Assembly (NCBI GenBank): GCA_016781505.1 | Contig: JADDQF010000069.1 | Coordinates: 52,422 to 89,837 of the forward strand | Direction: 5' to 3' | DNA: 37,416 nt | Source: a bacterium | GTDB taxonomy: Bacteria; Chloroflexota; Chloroflexia; Chloroflexales; Kallotenuaceae | Shown: one piece after another, positions 9,055 through 16,077 of the stretch | Position numbering within the stretch: the first letter of the stretch is position 1 | How the letters are laid out: each line of letters starts with the position of its first letter | Translations under genes and position numbers: made by a program | Notes under the pieces: model-generated | Databases searched by the model: none | What the model was told of the DNA's origin: nothing | The model's input: the letters and a program-made list of their open reading frames with translations, nothing else

Positions 9055-10046
9055 CCGCGGCTATTGAAACCACCAACTTGACCAAACGCTACGGCCGTAC
9101 GCTGGCGCTCGATCAGCTTAATCTCGTCGTGCAGCCCAGCACAATTTATGGCTTTGTCGGGCCAAATGGCGCCGGCAAGACGACGACGCTGCGCATGGTC
9201 GCCGGGCTGCTGGAGCCTTCCAGCGGCGATGTGCGTTTGCTGGGCGAGCGCCTTGACCGCGACGGCCGCGCCTCGCAGCGCCTGGTGGGCTACATGCCGG
9301 ACTTTTTCGGCGTGTACGACGACCTGCGCGTGTGGGAGTATCTTGATTTCTTTGCCCGCTGCCACAAGTTGCCCGCGGCCAAGCGTCGCTCCACCGTGGA
9401 TGGTCTGCTTGAGCTGGTGGACCTGACGCCCAAGCGCGACGCGTTTGTGCAAAGTTTGTCGCGTGGTATGCAGCAGCGGCTCTGTTTGGCGCACGCCCTG
9501 GTTCATGATCCGCCGATCTTGCTGTTGGACGAGCCGGCATCTGGCCTCGATCCACGCGCACGGGTTGAGCTGCGTGAGCTGCTCCGCACGCTGCGGGACA
9601 TGGGCAAGACCATTATCTTGTCGTCGCATATCTTGTCGGAGTTGGCCGAGGTGTGTACGGAGCTGGGCATCATGCAGGGTGGCCATTTGGTTGCGAGTGG
9701 TACCCTGGTTGAGGTGCAGCGGCAGCTGGGCGGCGAACGACGCCTGCGGATCGGCGTGCTGCGGGGCCTGGAGCAGGCGAAGGCGGTGCTTGCCGCCACA
9801 CCGGGCACCGGGCCGATTGAGGCGTTGGAAGACGACACGCCGGCCCTGCCTGCGGACACGTCCACAACCCAACGGCTACCGGAGTTTCACGCTGCCCCGA
9901 CTATGCTGCAGGTAGCGTGGGCTGGCGATCCCGAAGCAACGGCAGCACTGATCAGCCGACTTGTGTCTGCGGGCGTCGCCCTGACCTCTTTTGTGGACGA
10001 GACCAACGATTTGGAAGAGTTGTTCTTGCAGCTGACCGCTGCGTAA
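9051..10046 (+). CDS. ABC transporter ATP-binding protein (ABC-2 type)
   Basis: The 331-residue protein has a complete nucleotide-binding domain: Walker A GPNGAGKTT (37-45), signature LSRGMQQR, Walker B LLLDEPASGLD and an H-loop SSH. An additional C-terminal region of about 100 residues, typical of ABC-2 exporter ATPases, follows. The ATG at 9051 is chosen because it overlaps the previous stop as ATGA; an earlier in-frame ATG (8976) would lie deep within the upstream gene. It presumably energises the permease encoded 81 bp downstream. The substrate is not evident. Confidence 0.9.
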   Translation: MTAAIETTNLTKRYGRTLALDQLNLVVQPSTIYGFVGPNGAGKTTTLRMVAGLLEPSSGDVRLLGERLDRDGRASQRLVGYMPDFFGVYDDLRVWEYLDFFARCHKLPAAKRRSTVDGLLELVDLTPKRDAFVQSLSRGMQQRLCLAHALVHDPPILLLDEPASGLDPRARVELRELLRTLRDMGKTIILSSHILSELAEVCTELGIMQGGHLVASGTLVEVQRQLGGERRLRIGVLRGLEQAKAVLAATPGTGPIEALEDDTPALPADTSTTQRLPEFHAAPTMLQVAWAGDPEATAALISRLVSAGVALTSFVDETNDLEELFLQLTAA

Positions 10047-10127
10047 CACACATCAAGCCGCAGTCGCAGCGCCGGGCCGGAAATATGTAACCTGCGCCTA
10101 GAGCCCGCGACGCATTGGGGAAGCAAT

Positions 10128-11165
10128 ATGTTTAGTGTCCTGCAACCTAATCCGATCATCGTTAAGGAGCTGCGCTCGCGCATGCGCGGCGGGCGGCTCT
10201 ACCTGATTTTGACGGGCTATCTGCTCGGATTAAGCCTGGTCTGCTACGGCATTTTGCGCGTATTTGAAGGCCAGGCCCAAAACGGCATGCAGATCATCAG
10301 CGCACACGTCGGCCAAGGTTTGTTTGCCGCCCTCGCGCTGGCCGAAACGCTGCTGATTGTCTTTCTAACACCCGCCCTTACCGCGGGTGCGATCAGCACC
10401 GAGCGCGAGCAGCTTACCTATGATCTGCTGATTGCCACGCCACTGCGGCCCGGCCGTATTTTGTCGGGCAAGCTTGTGGCGGCGTTGTGGTATGTGCTGT
10501 TGCTGATCTTTGCGGCCGTGCCGCTTGGCAGTGTTGTGTTGCTCTTTGGCGGCGTCGCTCCCCGCGATCTGGTCAAGGCGCTGTTGTTGCTGCTGCTGAC
10601 GGCGCTGGCTGCCGGCATGCTGGGCTTGCTCTGCTCCACCTTAGCAAAACGCACGTTACGCGCGACGATCATGACCTATTTATGTATCCTGGCGATCGTG
10701 GTTGGCTCGTATTTCTACGTCCTGCTGCGCACGGCGAGCGCTCAGCCGGGCATGCCCGTGACATCCCGGGCGCTGGCGGTCAGCCCCTTCAGCGCTATGA
10801 CGTCGATCGTGATGCGCGGCACCAATCCTGGCGCGGTTCCGGTGCCAGCCGGTCACGGCATGGCCATGGACATCGCACGGCCAATGATGATGTTTGACGC
10901 GAATATGCTGATGAACATGCCGCCGTTCAACAATTTCACCTATGGCTTGATCGACTACAACAATCCCAATGGTCCGGTCGTCCAGCCCGTGTACCGCTAT
11001 GCCTACGTCGCGTATCCGCTCTTCAGCATCGCCTGTTACTGGCTGGCCAGTCACTTTGTCAGGCCCCGCCGGCGCTGGCGCATCGGCCTCCACGACCTGC
11101 TGATGCTCACCCTTATGCTGGTGGTCGCTGGAGCAGGTACCTACTGGCTCGACATGTGGCCCTAG
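10128..11165 (+). CDS. ABC-2 type permease
   Basis: This 345-residue polytopic protein begins after GGGGAAG. It opens with PIIVKELRSRMRGGR, the amphipathic start usual in ABC-2 permeases, and has about six or seven hydrophobic segments. The stretch AGAISTEREQLTYDLLIATPL after the second segment is the coupling-helix-like motif typical of the family (the core is TEREQLTYDLL). A long extracytoplasmic loop rich in Met, Pro and Asn (about 200-290) separates the fifth and sixth segments. With the preceding ATPase and large extracytoplasmic subunit it forms a three-part exporter or envelope machine of unknown cargo. Confidence 0.85.
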   Translation: MFSVLQPNPIIVKELRSRMRGGRLYLILTGYLLGLSLVCYGILRVFEGQAQNGMQIISAHVGQGLFAALALAETLLIVFLTPALTAGAISTEREQLTYDLLIATPLRPGRILSGKLVAALWYVLLLIFAAVPLGSVVLLFGGVAPRDLVKALLLLLLTALAAGMLGLLCSTLAKRTLRATIMTYLCILAIVVGSYFYVLLRTASAQPGMPVTSRALAVSPFSAMTSIVMRGTNPGAVPVPAGHGMAMDIARPMMMFDANMLMNMPPFNNFTYGLIDYNNPNGPVVQPVYRYAYVAYPLFSIACYWLASHFVRPRRRWRIGLHDLLMLTLMLVVAGAGTYWLDMWP

Positions 11166-11213
11166 ACCCGCCTACTGCGCTAGGGCTGGGTTTGAAACAC
11201 AAGGTTGGTACGG

Positions 11214-11241
11214 AGACCGCCAAGGATCTGCTTGGCGGTCT
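11214..11241 (+). terminator. Rho-independent terminator-like hairpin after the ABC permease gene
   Basis: AGACCGCCAAG (11214-11224) pairs perfectly with CTTGGCGGTCT (11231-11241) over 11 bp around a 6-base loop, followed by a short TTGG rather than a long T-run. It lies 50 bp after the permease stop and before the LCP gene, and probably ends the ABC operon. Confidence 0.6.
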
Positions 11242-11260
11242 TGGCATGCCGTAGTTCGAT

Positions 11261-11266
11261 TACAAT
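11261..11266 (+). promoter_or_regulatory. Possible -10 element (TACAAT) for the LCP gene
   Basis: TACAAT stands 26 bases before the ATG at 11292. TTGGCA at 11241-11246 would be a good -35, but the spacer is only 14 bp, shorter than the usual 16-18, so the assignment is tentative. Confidence 0.3.
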
Positions 11267-11291
11267 GCACCCAACAAGCTAAAGGATAATT

Positions 11292-12809
11292 ATGTCAGGA
11301 CGAGAGCCCCAGCCCGAGCCATATAACGAGCCATACACCGACAACACAATTCCAATGCGGCGTCCACCGGATCGTCCGCCGCAGGATCGGCGTGCGCCGG
11401 CGCCCAGCCGCGCACAACCGCCACGGCAGCCACCGCCCCAGCCGCCGCGTCAACCGCACCATCAGCCACCCGCACGGGTCGCGCCACCACTGCCGCGGCC
11501 CGGCCAAGGCCCGGTCTCGGTGCGACGTTGGTTCCGCCGTACCCTGCTGTTTTTGATCGGCGCGCTCCTGCTAGCGTGTGTTGGCTTGATCGTTTTTCAG
11601 CAGCGGATTGCAGGCAAGGTTGCGCTAGCCGACGTGCGCACAAGCCGCCCCCCGACGAACCTGTTGACCTCGCCCATGAACATTTTGCTGCTGGGCGTCG
11701 ACCTGCGGGAAGACTTTCCTGAGGAAGGCATCCGCTCGGACTCGTTGATCATGCTGCATCTTGATCCCGCTGGCGGTTGGGGTAGTATGCTGTCAATCCC
11801 GCGGGATACAGCGGCCGAGGTGCCAGGATTTGGCGAAGCCAAAATCAACACCGCATTTGCCCGCGGGTATGAAAATGCGGCTGATCTGTATGGCGCGGGT
11901 ACCGACCCAACCGCGGCCGGTGCGGCGCTAGCCGCGGACACCGTGGAGCGCTTTTTGGACCTCCCCGCGCACAATGCCCGCATTAACTATGTGGCTACCA
12001 TCAACTTCAATGGTTTTGCCGACCTGATCGACGCGGTGGGAGGCATCAAGGTCGATGTGCCGCGCGAGATTGTTGACACCGAGTATCCGACCGCTGATTT
12101 TGGCTATACCACCATTCGGATTCCCGCCGGGCCGCAACATATGAACGGCGAAACCGCGCTGCAATACGTTCGTACCCGCCACGCCGACAGCGATTTCGGC
12201 CGGGCGCAGCGTCAGCAACAGGTGCTTCGCGCCATCGTTCAAGCGCTCCGCGAGCAGCCTGCCGTGCTGCGACCCCTGGCCGCAATGCGGCTCGTCAATG
12301 CCGCCAGCAGCGCTACCCGCACCACAATGCCGATCGGGCGGCCCGACGCTCTGGTGATGTCGGCGTTGCTGGCCCGGGTAGACCCCAGCCGACTCGCGCA
12401 ATATCGGCTTGATCCTGAGCGCGTTGGCCTGCAAGAGATCGGCTCCGACCTCGTCTGGAATCCGGCGGATGTGCAAAGCCTGGTCCAGGAAGCGCTTTCC
12501 GCGCCCGGCGAGGCCAAGGAGCAGGCATCCATTCAGGTGCAAAATGGCGTGGGCACGGCTGGCATTGCCGGCGCGCTTACCGATGTACTGGCCGACGAGC
12601 GTTTTAGCACAACCGATCCCGCCGATGCTGAGCAGACCGAACGCAGCCAAATCATCGATTACGGCGATCACCCTGCCACGCGTGAGCGTCTAAGCGCAAC
12701 GTTGGGCGATATGCCGATTGTTGAAGGCTCGTCGGACGATGCGCCGCCGGGAGTGGACATCGTTGTTCGGCTCGGCGCAGATTATGAGCAGTACTGGAAT
12801 GGCCGCTAG
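11292..12809 (+). CDS. LCP (LytR-CpsA-Psr) family cell-envelope glycopolymer transferase
   Basis: LCP proteins attach glycopolymers from lipid carriers to the cell wall. The 505-residue product has a cytoplasmic Pro/Arg/Gln-rich tail (1-80), a transmembrane helix (about 83-103) and an extracytoplasmic LCP domain (about 128-340) with the family's charged residues: NILLLGVDLRE (Asp137, Arg139), RSDSL (Arg148, Asp150), SIPRDT (Arg171, Asp172) and YVRTRHADSDFGRAQRQ. A LytR_C-type domain follows (about 412-500, starting SIQVQNGVGTAGIA). AAAGGA precedes the start. The proline-rich cytoplasmic tail is longer than in most LCP proteins. Its acceptor is unknown; the glycan genes at the right end of this window are possible suppliers, but this is inference. 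Confidence 0.9.
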   Translation: MSGREPQPEPYNEPYTDNTIPMRRPPDRPPQDRRAPAPSRAQPPRQPPPQPPRQPHHQPPARVAPPLPRPGQGPVSVRRWFRRTLLFLIGALLLACVGLIVFQQRIAGKVALADVRTSRPPTNLLTSPMNILLLGVDLREDFPEEGIRSDSLIMLHLDPAGGWGSMLSIPRDTAAEVPGFGEAKINTAFARGYENAADLYGAGTDPTAAGAALAADTVERFLDLPAHNARINYVATINFNGFADLIDAVGGIKVDVPREIVDTEYPTADFGYTTIRIPAGPQHMNGETALQYVRTRHADSDFGRAQRQQQVLRAIVQALREQPAVLRPLAAMRLVNAASSATRTTMPIGRPDALVMSALLARVDPSRLAQYRLDPERVGLQEIGSDLVWNPADVQSLVQEALSAPGEAKEQASIQVQNGVGTAGIAGALTDVLADERFSTTDPADAEQTERSQIIDYGDHPATRERLSATLGDMPIVEGSSDDAPPGVDIVVRLGADYEQYWNGR

Positions 12810-12976
12810 CACACATGGGAGGCAATCTCGGGTGATGGGTTGAACAGCGCTAGACTGCCCGCTATGGCATAACTTCTGCTGGTGTGGGGCTCGCTTTAAC
12901 TTTATATGTCGAACGCGGCAGGTTAACGCAGTACATCAGGCCCGTAAAGGGGCTTTGGTCGGTTCATAACGGCGAT

Positions 12977-12995
12977 GGACCTAGGCTATTGGTCC
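12977..12995. promoter_or_regulatory. Small dyad GGACC-N9-GGTCC just upstream of the cupredoxin promoter
   Basis: A 5-bp perfect inverted repeat ends two bases before the -35 element of the cupredoxin gene promoter, a typical position for an activator site. The arms are short, so it may be chance. The rest of the gap 12810-13084 shows nothing else that I can support apart from the promoter and the leader dyad listed next. Confidence 0.25.
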
Positions 12996-12997
12996 GA

Positions 12998-13026
12998 TTG
13001 TTCGAGTTTGTGAAGTATGCTACAAT
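12998..13026 (+). promoter_or_regulatory. Sigma-70-like promoter of the auracyanin-like gene cluster
   Basis: TTGTTC (12998-13003), a 17-bp spacer and TACAAT (13021-13026), with TGC directly before the -10 (extended -10, TGCTACAAT). The expected transcription start is near 13033, giving a leader of about 50 bases before the ATG at 13085. Confidence 0.6.
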
Positions 13027-13035
13027 CCCCAGCGT

Positions 13036-13052
13036 CGATCACAAGATGATCG
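13036..13052 (+). promoter_or_regulatory. Leader dyad CGATCA-N5-TGATCG
   Basis: A perfect 6-bp inverted repeat with a 5-base loop falls at the expected start of the transcript of the first cupredoxin gene. It could be an operator just downstream of the promoter or a 5' stabilising hairpin; a copper-responsive regulator is conceivable given the gene products but is not shown. Confidence 0.35.
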
Positions 13053-13084
13053 GCAGCTGAAGTGGGTAGTCAAAGGAGTGGTGT

Positions 13085-14008
13085 ATGCAGGTTCGCGGCT
13101 TGCTCGCGCTTTCGGCCTTAGCAGTAGCTCTCACACTGGCCGGATGCAGCCGCGCTGACCCTTCGATCATTGCGGACTCAACTGGCGGCCAGGATACGCC
13201 GGCGGGAGATGCCGGCCCGGCGACGGTTGACGTTGCGGCGGTCACCAATGGTTTACAGTTTCAACAGACAGCACTAACCGGGCCGGCTGATACGCCGATC
13301 GCGGTGAATTTCAACAATCCTGCGGCGTTGGAGCATAACTGGGTGCTCGTACAGCCAGGGCAGGAGCAAGCAGTTGCCGATGCCGCCAAGGGAACCGGCG
13401 GTAATCCGGCCGGATTGAATGGCGTGATCGCGGGTGGTGCTCCGATCGCGAATGGGAGCGAAACTGTTCAGGTTCCGCCGACCGCGGCCGGCCAATATCC
13501 CTACCTGTGCACCGTGCCCGGCCACTACGAGGCCGGGATGAAGGGCACCATGACATTGGGAGCGACGGCCGAAGGCGGGACGGGCGAGCCAGCAGATGCT
13601 GCACCCCAGACCGCAGTCGAGGAAGCAAGTGCCGCGGCGGCCGCCGAAGGTGATGCCGCCGGGTTAACGGCAGCGGCTGATCCGAGCGGCGCGCTCAAAT
13701 TCCAACAGACGACATTGCAAGCTCAAGCAGGCACCGGTTTCACCGTCAACTTTGCAAACTCTGCTCCGCTGCAGCACAACTGGGTACTGGTACAGCCTGA
13801 TCAAGCCGAGGCTGTAGCGACGGCAGCGCAGGCAAAGGGCGGCGATCCTTCCGGCATTCCGGGGGTAATCGCTGGCGGCAAACCAATTTCCAACAGCAGT
13901 GAGACGGTCGAGGTTCCGGCGCTTGAGCCAGGTACCTACCCATATATCTGCACCGTTCCCGGCCACTTTCAGGCGGGTATGGTAGGCGAGCTTACGGTTG
14001 CACCGTAG
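13085..14008 (+). CDS. Auracyanin-like blue copper lipoprotein with two cupredoxin domains
   Basis: The 307-residue lipoprotein (lipobox LAGC, Cys21) carries two type-1 copper domains in tandem. Domain 1 (about 55-158) has ligands His84 (EHNWVLV), Cys142, His147 and Met152 in LCTVPGHYEAGM. Domain 2 (about 197-307) has His231, Cys289, His294 and Met299 in ICTVPGHFQAGM. Both sites are complete. An Ala/Glu-rich linker joins them. The sequence around the C-terminal ligands closely matches auracyanins, the mobile or membrane-bound copper carriers that replace cytochromes between the quinol oxidoreductase and downstream acceptors in Chloroflexus and Roseiflexus. AAAGGAG precedes the ATG. A two-domain form could pass electrons between two copper sites. 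Two related genes follow on the same strand. Confidence 0.88.
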   Translation: MQVRGLLALSALAVALTLAGCSRADPSIIADSTGGQDTPAGDAGPATVDVAAVTNGLQFQQTALTGPADTPIAVNFNNPAALEHNWVLVQPGQEQAVADAAKGTGGNPAGLNGVIAGGAPIANGSETVQVPPTAAGQYPYLCTVPGHYEAGMKGTMTLGATAEGGTGEPADAAPQTAVEEASAAAAAEGDAAGLTAAADPSGALKFQQTTLQAQAGTGFTVNFANSAPLQHNWVLVQPDQAEAVATAAQAKGGDPSGIPGVIAGGKPISNSSETVEVPALEPGTYPYICTVPGHFQAGMVGELTVAP

Positions 14009-14063
14009 CTCAAACGTATGGCACGGATGTGCCCTTATACCACACTTTAGAGAGAATTAACGA

Positions 14064-14564
14064 ATGAACACGCACAAATTTTTTGGCGGTATTGCACTGG
14101 CGGCTGCGCTGGCACTCAGCGCATGTGGTGGCGGCGGCGGTAACGAAGGCGGTACGACCGGTGGAACAACCGGCGGAACAACCGGTGGTGCGGCAAGTGG
14201 TGCGGCAGCCGGTGGCGCTGCCATCACAGTGAACGCTGACCCGACGGGCCAGCTGAAGTTTGCTGAAACGACGCTGACCGGGGCCGCAAACCAGGCGCTT
14301 AGTGTCACCTTCAACAACCCGGCAGCCCTTGCGCACAACTGGGTGCTTGTCCAGCCAGGACAGGATCAAGCGGTCGCGGAGGCCGCTATGGCGAAGGGTG
14401 GAGATCCGACCGGCATATCCGGTGTGATTGCAGGCGGTAAGCCAATTACTAGTAGTAATGAAACGGTTCAGGTACCGGCGACGCCGGCCGGGACGTACCC
14501 CTACATCTGCACCGTTCCCGGCCACTATCAGGCGGGCATGAAGGGCACGATGACGATCCAGTAG
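14064..14564 (+). CDS. Auracyanin-like blue copper lipoprotein, single domain
   Basis: The 166-residue protein has lipobox LSAC (Cys21), then a Gly/Thr linker and one cupredoxin domain (about 55-166) with copper ligands His91, Cys149, His154 and Met159. It is strongly similar to the domains of the preceding gene, including the loop between the first His and the Cys (QAVAEAA, GGDP, GVIAGGKPI), which indicates recent duplication. The start has only a weak AGAGA upstream, so it may depend on read-through from the gene 55 bp upstream. It probably acts as an electron carrier on the outer face of the membrane. Confidence 0.88.
   Translation: MNTHKFFGGIALAAALALSACGGGGGNEGGTTGGTTGGTTGGAASGAAAGGAAITVNADPTGQLKFAETTLTGAANQALSVTFNNPAALAHNWVLVQPGQDQAVAEAAMAKGGDPTGISGVIAGGKPITSSNETVQVPATPAGTYPYICTVPGHYQAGMKGTMTIQ
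14148..14195 (+). repeat. 12-bp coding tandem repeat (Gly-Gly-Thr-Thr)
   Basis: Three units of GGYGGNACNACC (14148-14183) and a fourth degenerate unit (14184-14195) encode GGTT-GGTT-GGTT-GGAA, the flexible tether between the lipid anchor and the copper domain. Unit number could vary between strains and change tether length. Confidence 0.7.
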
Positions 14565-14592
14565 TCAACGTTTCAATCACGTAAAAATGGTG

Positions 14593-14617
14593 GCCCAACC
14601 CCTGCAAGGGGTTGGGC
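14593..14617 (+). terminator. Terminator-like hairpin after the second cupredoxin gene
   Basis: GCCCAACCCCT (14593-14603) pairs perfectly with AGGGGTTGGGC (14607-14617) over 11 bp around a 3-base loop and is followed by TGTTTGT. It separates the second cupredoxin gene from the third, which may therefore have its own promoter. Confidence 0.7.
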
Positions 14618-14668
14618 TGTTTGTATGTATAGGGTCGAACCACACGGATAGGACAAGGAGAAGGCAGA

Positions 14669-15322
14669 ATGCGACGGCGAGAAGTATGGAGCGTTGCTAG
14701 CTTAGTGGCAGTATTAGCCCTTGCTGCCTGCGGCAACAACGAGATCGACCAAAGCTTGAGTCGAACCGCCACGGCAGGGGAGGCGGTCGAGAACGCGCAG
14801 CAGCCAGGCGCGAACGAGCCGCTCGACAGCATCAACCAGCAGGGTGCCGCCACGGCGACGGCAACGGGCGAAGACGAGGGCACGACGGCGACGGCAACGG
14901 GCGGACAAGGGGGCGCGGCGGAACCGGCAGGGACAACGGTGACCGGTGCAAATGGAGATCCAACCGGAAATGTTCTGACGCTTTCGATCACCAACAGTCC
15001 GAGCGAGCCGTTGTACAGCCAGGGCGTGATGCAGGCACCGATCGGCTCGCCGATTGTGGTGCAGTATAACAACCCGTCCGATCAGCCGCACAACTGGGTG
15101 CTGGTGCAGCCAGGGCAGGAGCAGGCTGTGGCGGACGCAGCGGAGGCCAAGAATGGCGATCCGTCCAACATCGAGGGCGTGATCGCCTGGAGTGAGACCA
15201 TCACCGGCTCCACAACCAATATCGAGGTACCGCCCCTGCCCGAGACTGGCGGCTATCCCTACATCTGCACGGTGCCCGGCCACTACGAAGCCGGCCACAA
15301 AGGTGCGCTCAACGTACGGTAA
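14669..15322 (+). CDS. Auracyanin-like lipoprotein with His in place of the axial Met
   Basis: The 217-residue lipoprotein (lipobox LAAC, Cys21) has a long Thr/Ala/Glu/Gly-rich linker (about 30-95) with two near-identical TATATG segments, then one cupredoxin domain (about 98-217). Ligands His141 (PHNWVLV), Cys200 and His205 are present, but the position occupied by axial Met in the three sibling domains is His210 (CTVPGHYEAGH, codon CAC at 15296-15298). The domain also has a longer first part (ITNSPSEPLYSQGVMQAP) than its relatives. It probably binds copper, but its spectrum and potential should differ from true auracyanins. AAGGAGAAGG precedes the start. Confidence 0.85.
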   Translation: MRRREVWSVASLVAVLALAACGNNEIDQSLSRTATAGEAVENAQQPGANEPLDSINQQGAATATATGEDEGTTATATGGQGGAAEPAGTTVTGANGDPTGNVLTLSITNSPSEPLYSQGVMQAPIGSPIVVQYNNPSDQPHNWVLVQPGQEQAVADAAEAKNGDPSNIEGVIAWSETITGSTTNIEVPPLPETGGYPYICTVPGHYEAGHKGALNVR

Positions 15323-15357
15323 CGAACGCTAGCCCATGGTCGCAGCCACTGAAGCCG

Positions 15358-15395
15358 AGCATAGCGAAGCTTGCTCAACGAAGCTTTGTTATGCT
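15358..15395. terminator. Hairpin after the third cupredoxin gene
   Basis: AGCATAGCGAAGCTT (15358-15372) pairs with AAGCTTTGTTATGCT (15381-15395) over 15 positions, two of them G-T wobbles, around an 8-base loop. Together with the next hairpin it separates the convergent cupredoxin and CoA-binding genes. Confidence 0.5.
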
Positions 15396-15412
15396 CACAC
15401 CACCATCCACAG

Positions 15413-15447
15413 GGTGGCCTCAGCAACCAGTCGCTGCTGAGGCCACC
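15413..15447. terminator. Strong hairpin between convergent genes
   Basis: GGTGGCCTCAGCA (15413-15425) and TGCTGAGGCCACC (15435-15447) form a perfect 13-bp stem with a 9-base loop. It lies 21 bp from the stop of the leftward CoA-binding gene and probably serves it as terminator, although no long T-run is present. Confidence 0.55.
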
Positions 15448-15468
15448 AGCCGAGCTGCTAGCTCCCCA

Positions 15469-15909
15469 TCAGCGGCGCCAGCGTACCAGGCGGTTATGTT
15501 CCACGGCTAAGCAGCGGTTGGTAATAACCGGAATGCCAGCTCGGCGCGCTCGGTCAGCCGCCGCGTCGTCGCGCACGCCCAGCTGCATCCAGATCAGCTT
15601 AGCGCCCTTTTCGATCACCTCGTCGACGTGCCCGCTCACCGCCGACGACCGCCGAAAAATATCCACGATATCGACCGCGTCGGGAACGGACAGCAGGTCG
15701 GGATAGGCGGGCTCGCCCAGCACCGTGGATATCTCGGGATTGACCGGAATGATGCGATAGCCCTGGCGTTGCAGATACTGCGCAACGCCGTAGCTGGGGC
15801 GATCAACATCGTCACTCAGCCCGATCACCGCAATCATGCGCGCCGCGGCCAGCACCTCCCGTAGCTCGTCGTCCGTCGCGATGCTTGGCGCTGAATTATT
15901 GTGCTGCAT
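15469..15909 (-). CDS. CoA-binding domain protein (YccU-like)
   Basis: The 146-residue protein has the Rossmann-type CoA-binding fold: MIAVIGLSDDVDRPSYGVA near the start (glycine turn, then the RPSY motif), IIPVNPEI, and a C-terminal part with MQLGVRDDAAADRARRAGI. The ATG at 15909 is chosen because AAGGAGT lies at the right distance and the fold begins there; the longer open frame up to 16014 has no ribosome site. Proteins of this family are small, soluble and of unclear role, related to the CoA-binding part of succinyl-CoA synthetase. The gene lies 168 bp downstream of the HdrDE-like gene on the same strand; that gap holds nothing else that I can support. Confidence 0.85.
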   Translation of the reverse strand: MQHNNSAPSIATDDELREVLAAARMIAVIGLSDDVDRPSYGVAQYLQRQGYRIIPVNPEISTVLGEPAYPDLLSVPDAVDIVDIFRRSSAVSGHVDEVIEKGAKLIWMQLGVRDDAAADRARRAGIPVITNRCLAVEHNRLVRWRR

Positions 15910-16077
15910 ACACAACTCCTTCCTCCAGTGATACCCACCTTCTTTTAGCAAGATTGACGCGCCAAGTCCCAAAAACAATGCTCCCGCGAACAGGCCACGG
16001 GCATGGCAGCTCACGAGAGCACAACATCAAATTCAATTGTTCGTCGCCACGTGCGCTGGGCGCCGCATCCAGCGGCT

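Noticed and set aside
12810-13084. Possible RNA gene or riboswitch before the cupredoxin cluster
   Set aside because: I found only short dyads and a promoter; no tRNA-like cloverleaf or known riboswitch pattern could be recognised by eye.
14148-14195. CRISPR or satellite repeat
   Set aside because: The 12-bp units are in frame, encode a Gly/Thr linker and have no spacers.
16040-16077. Terminator after the HdrDE-like gene
   Set aside because: Only a 5-bp stem with a 9-base loop (GCTGG/CCAGC) and no T-run are visible; this is too weak to list.
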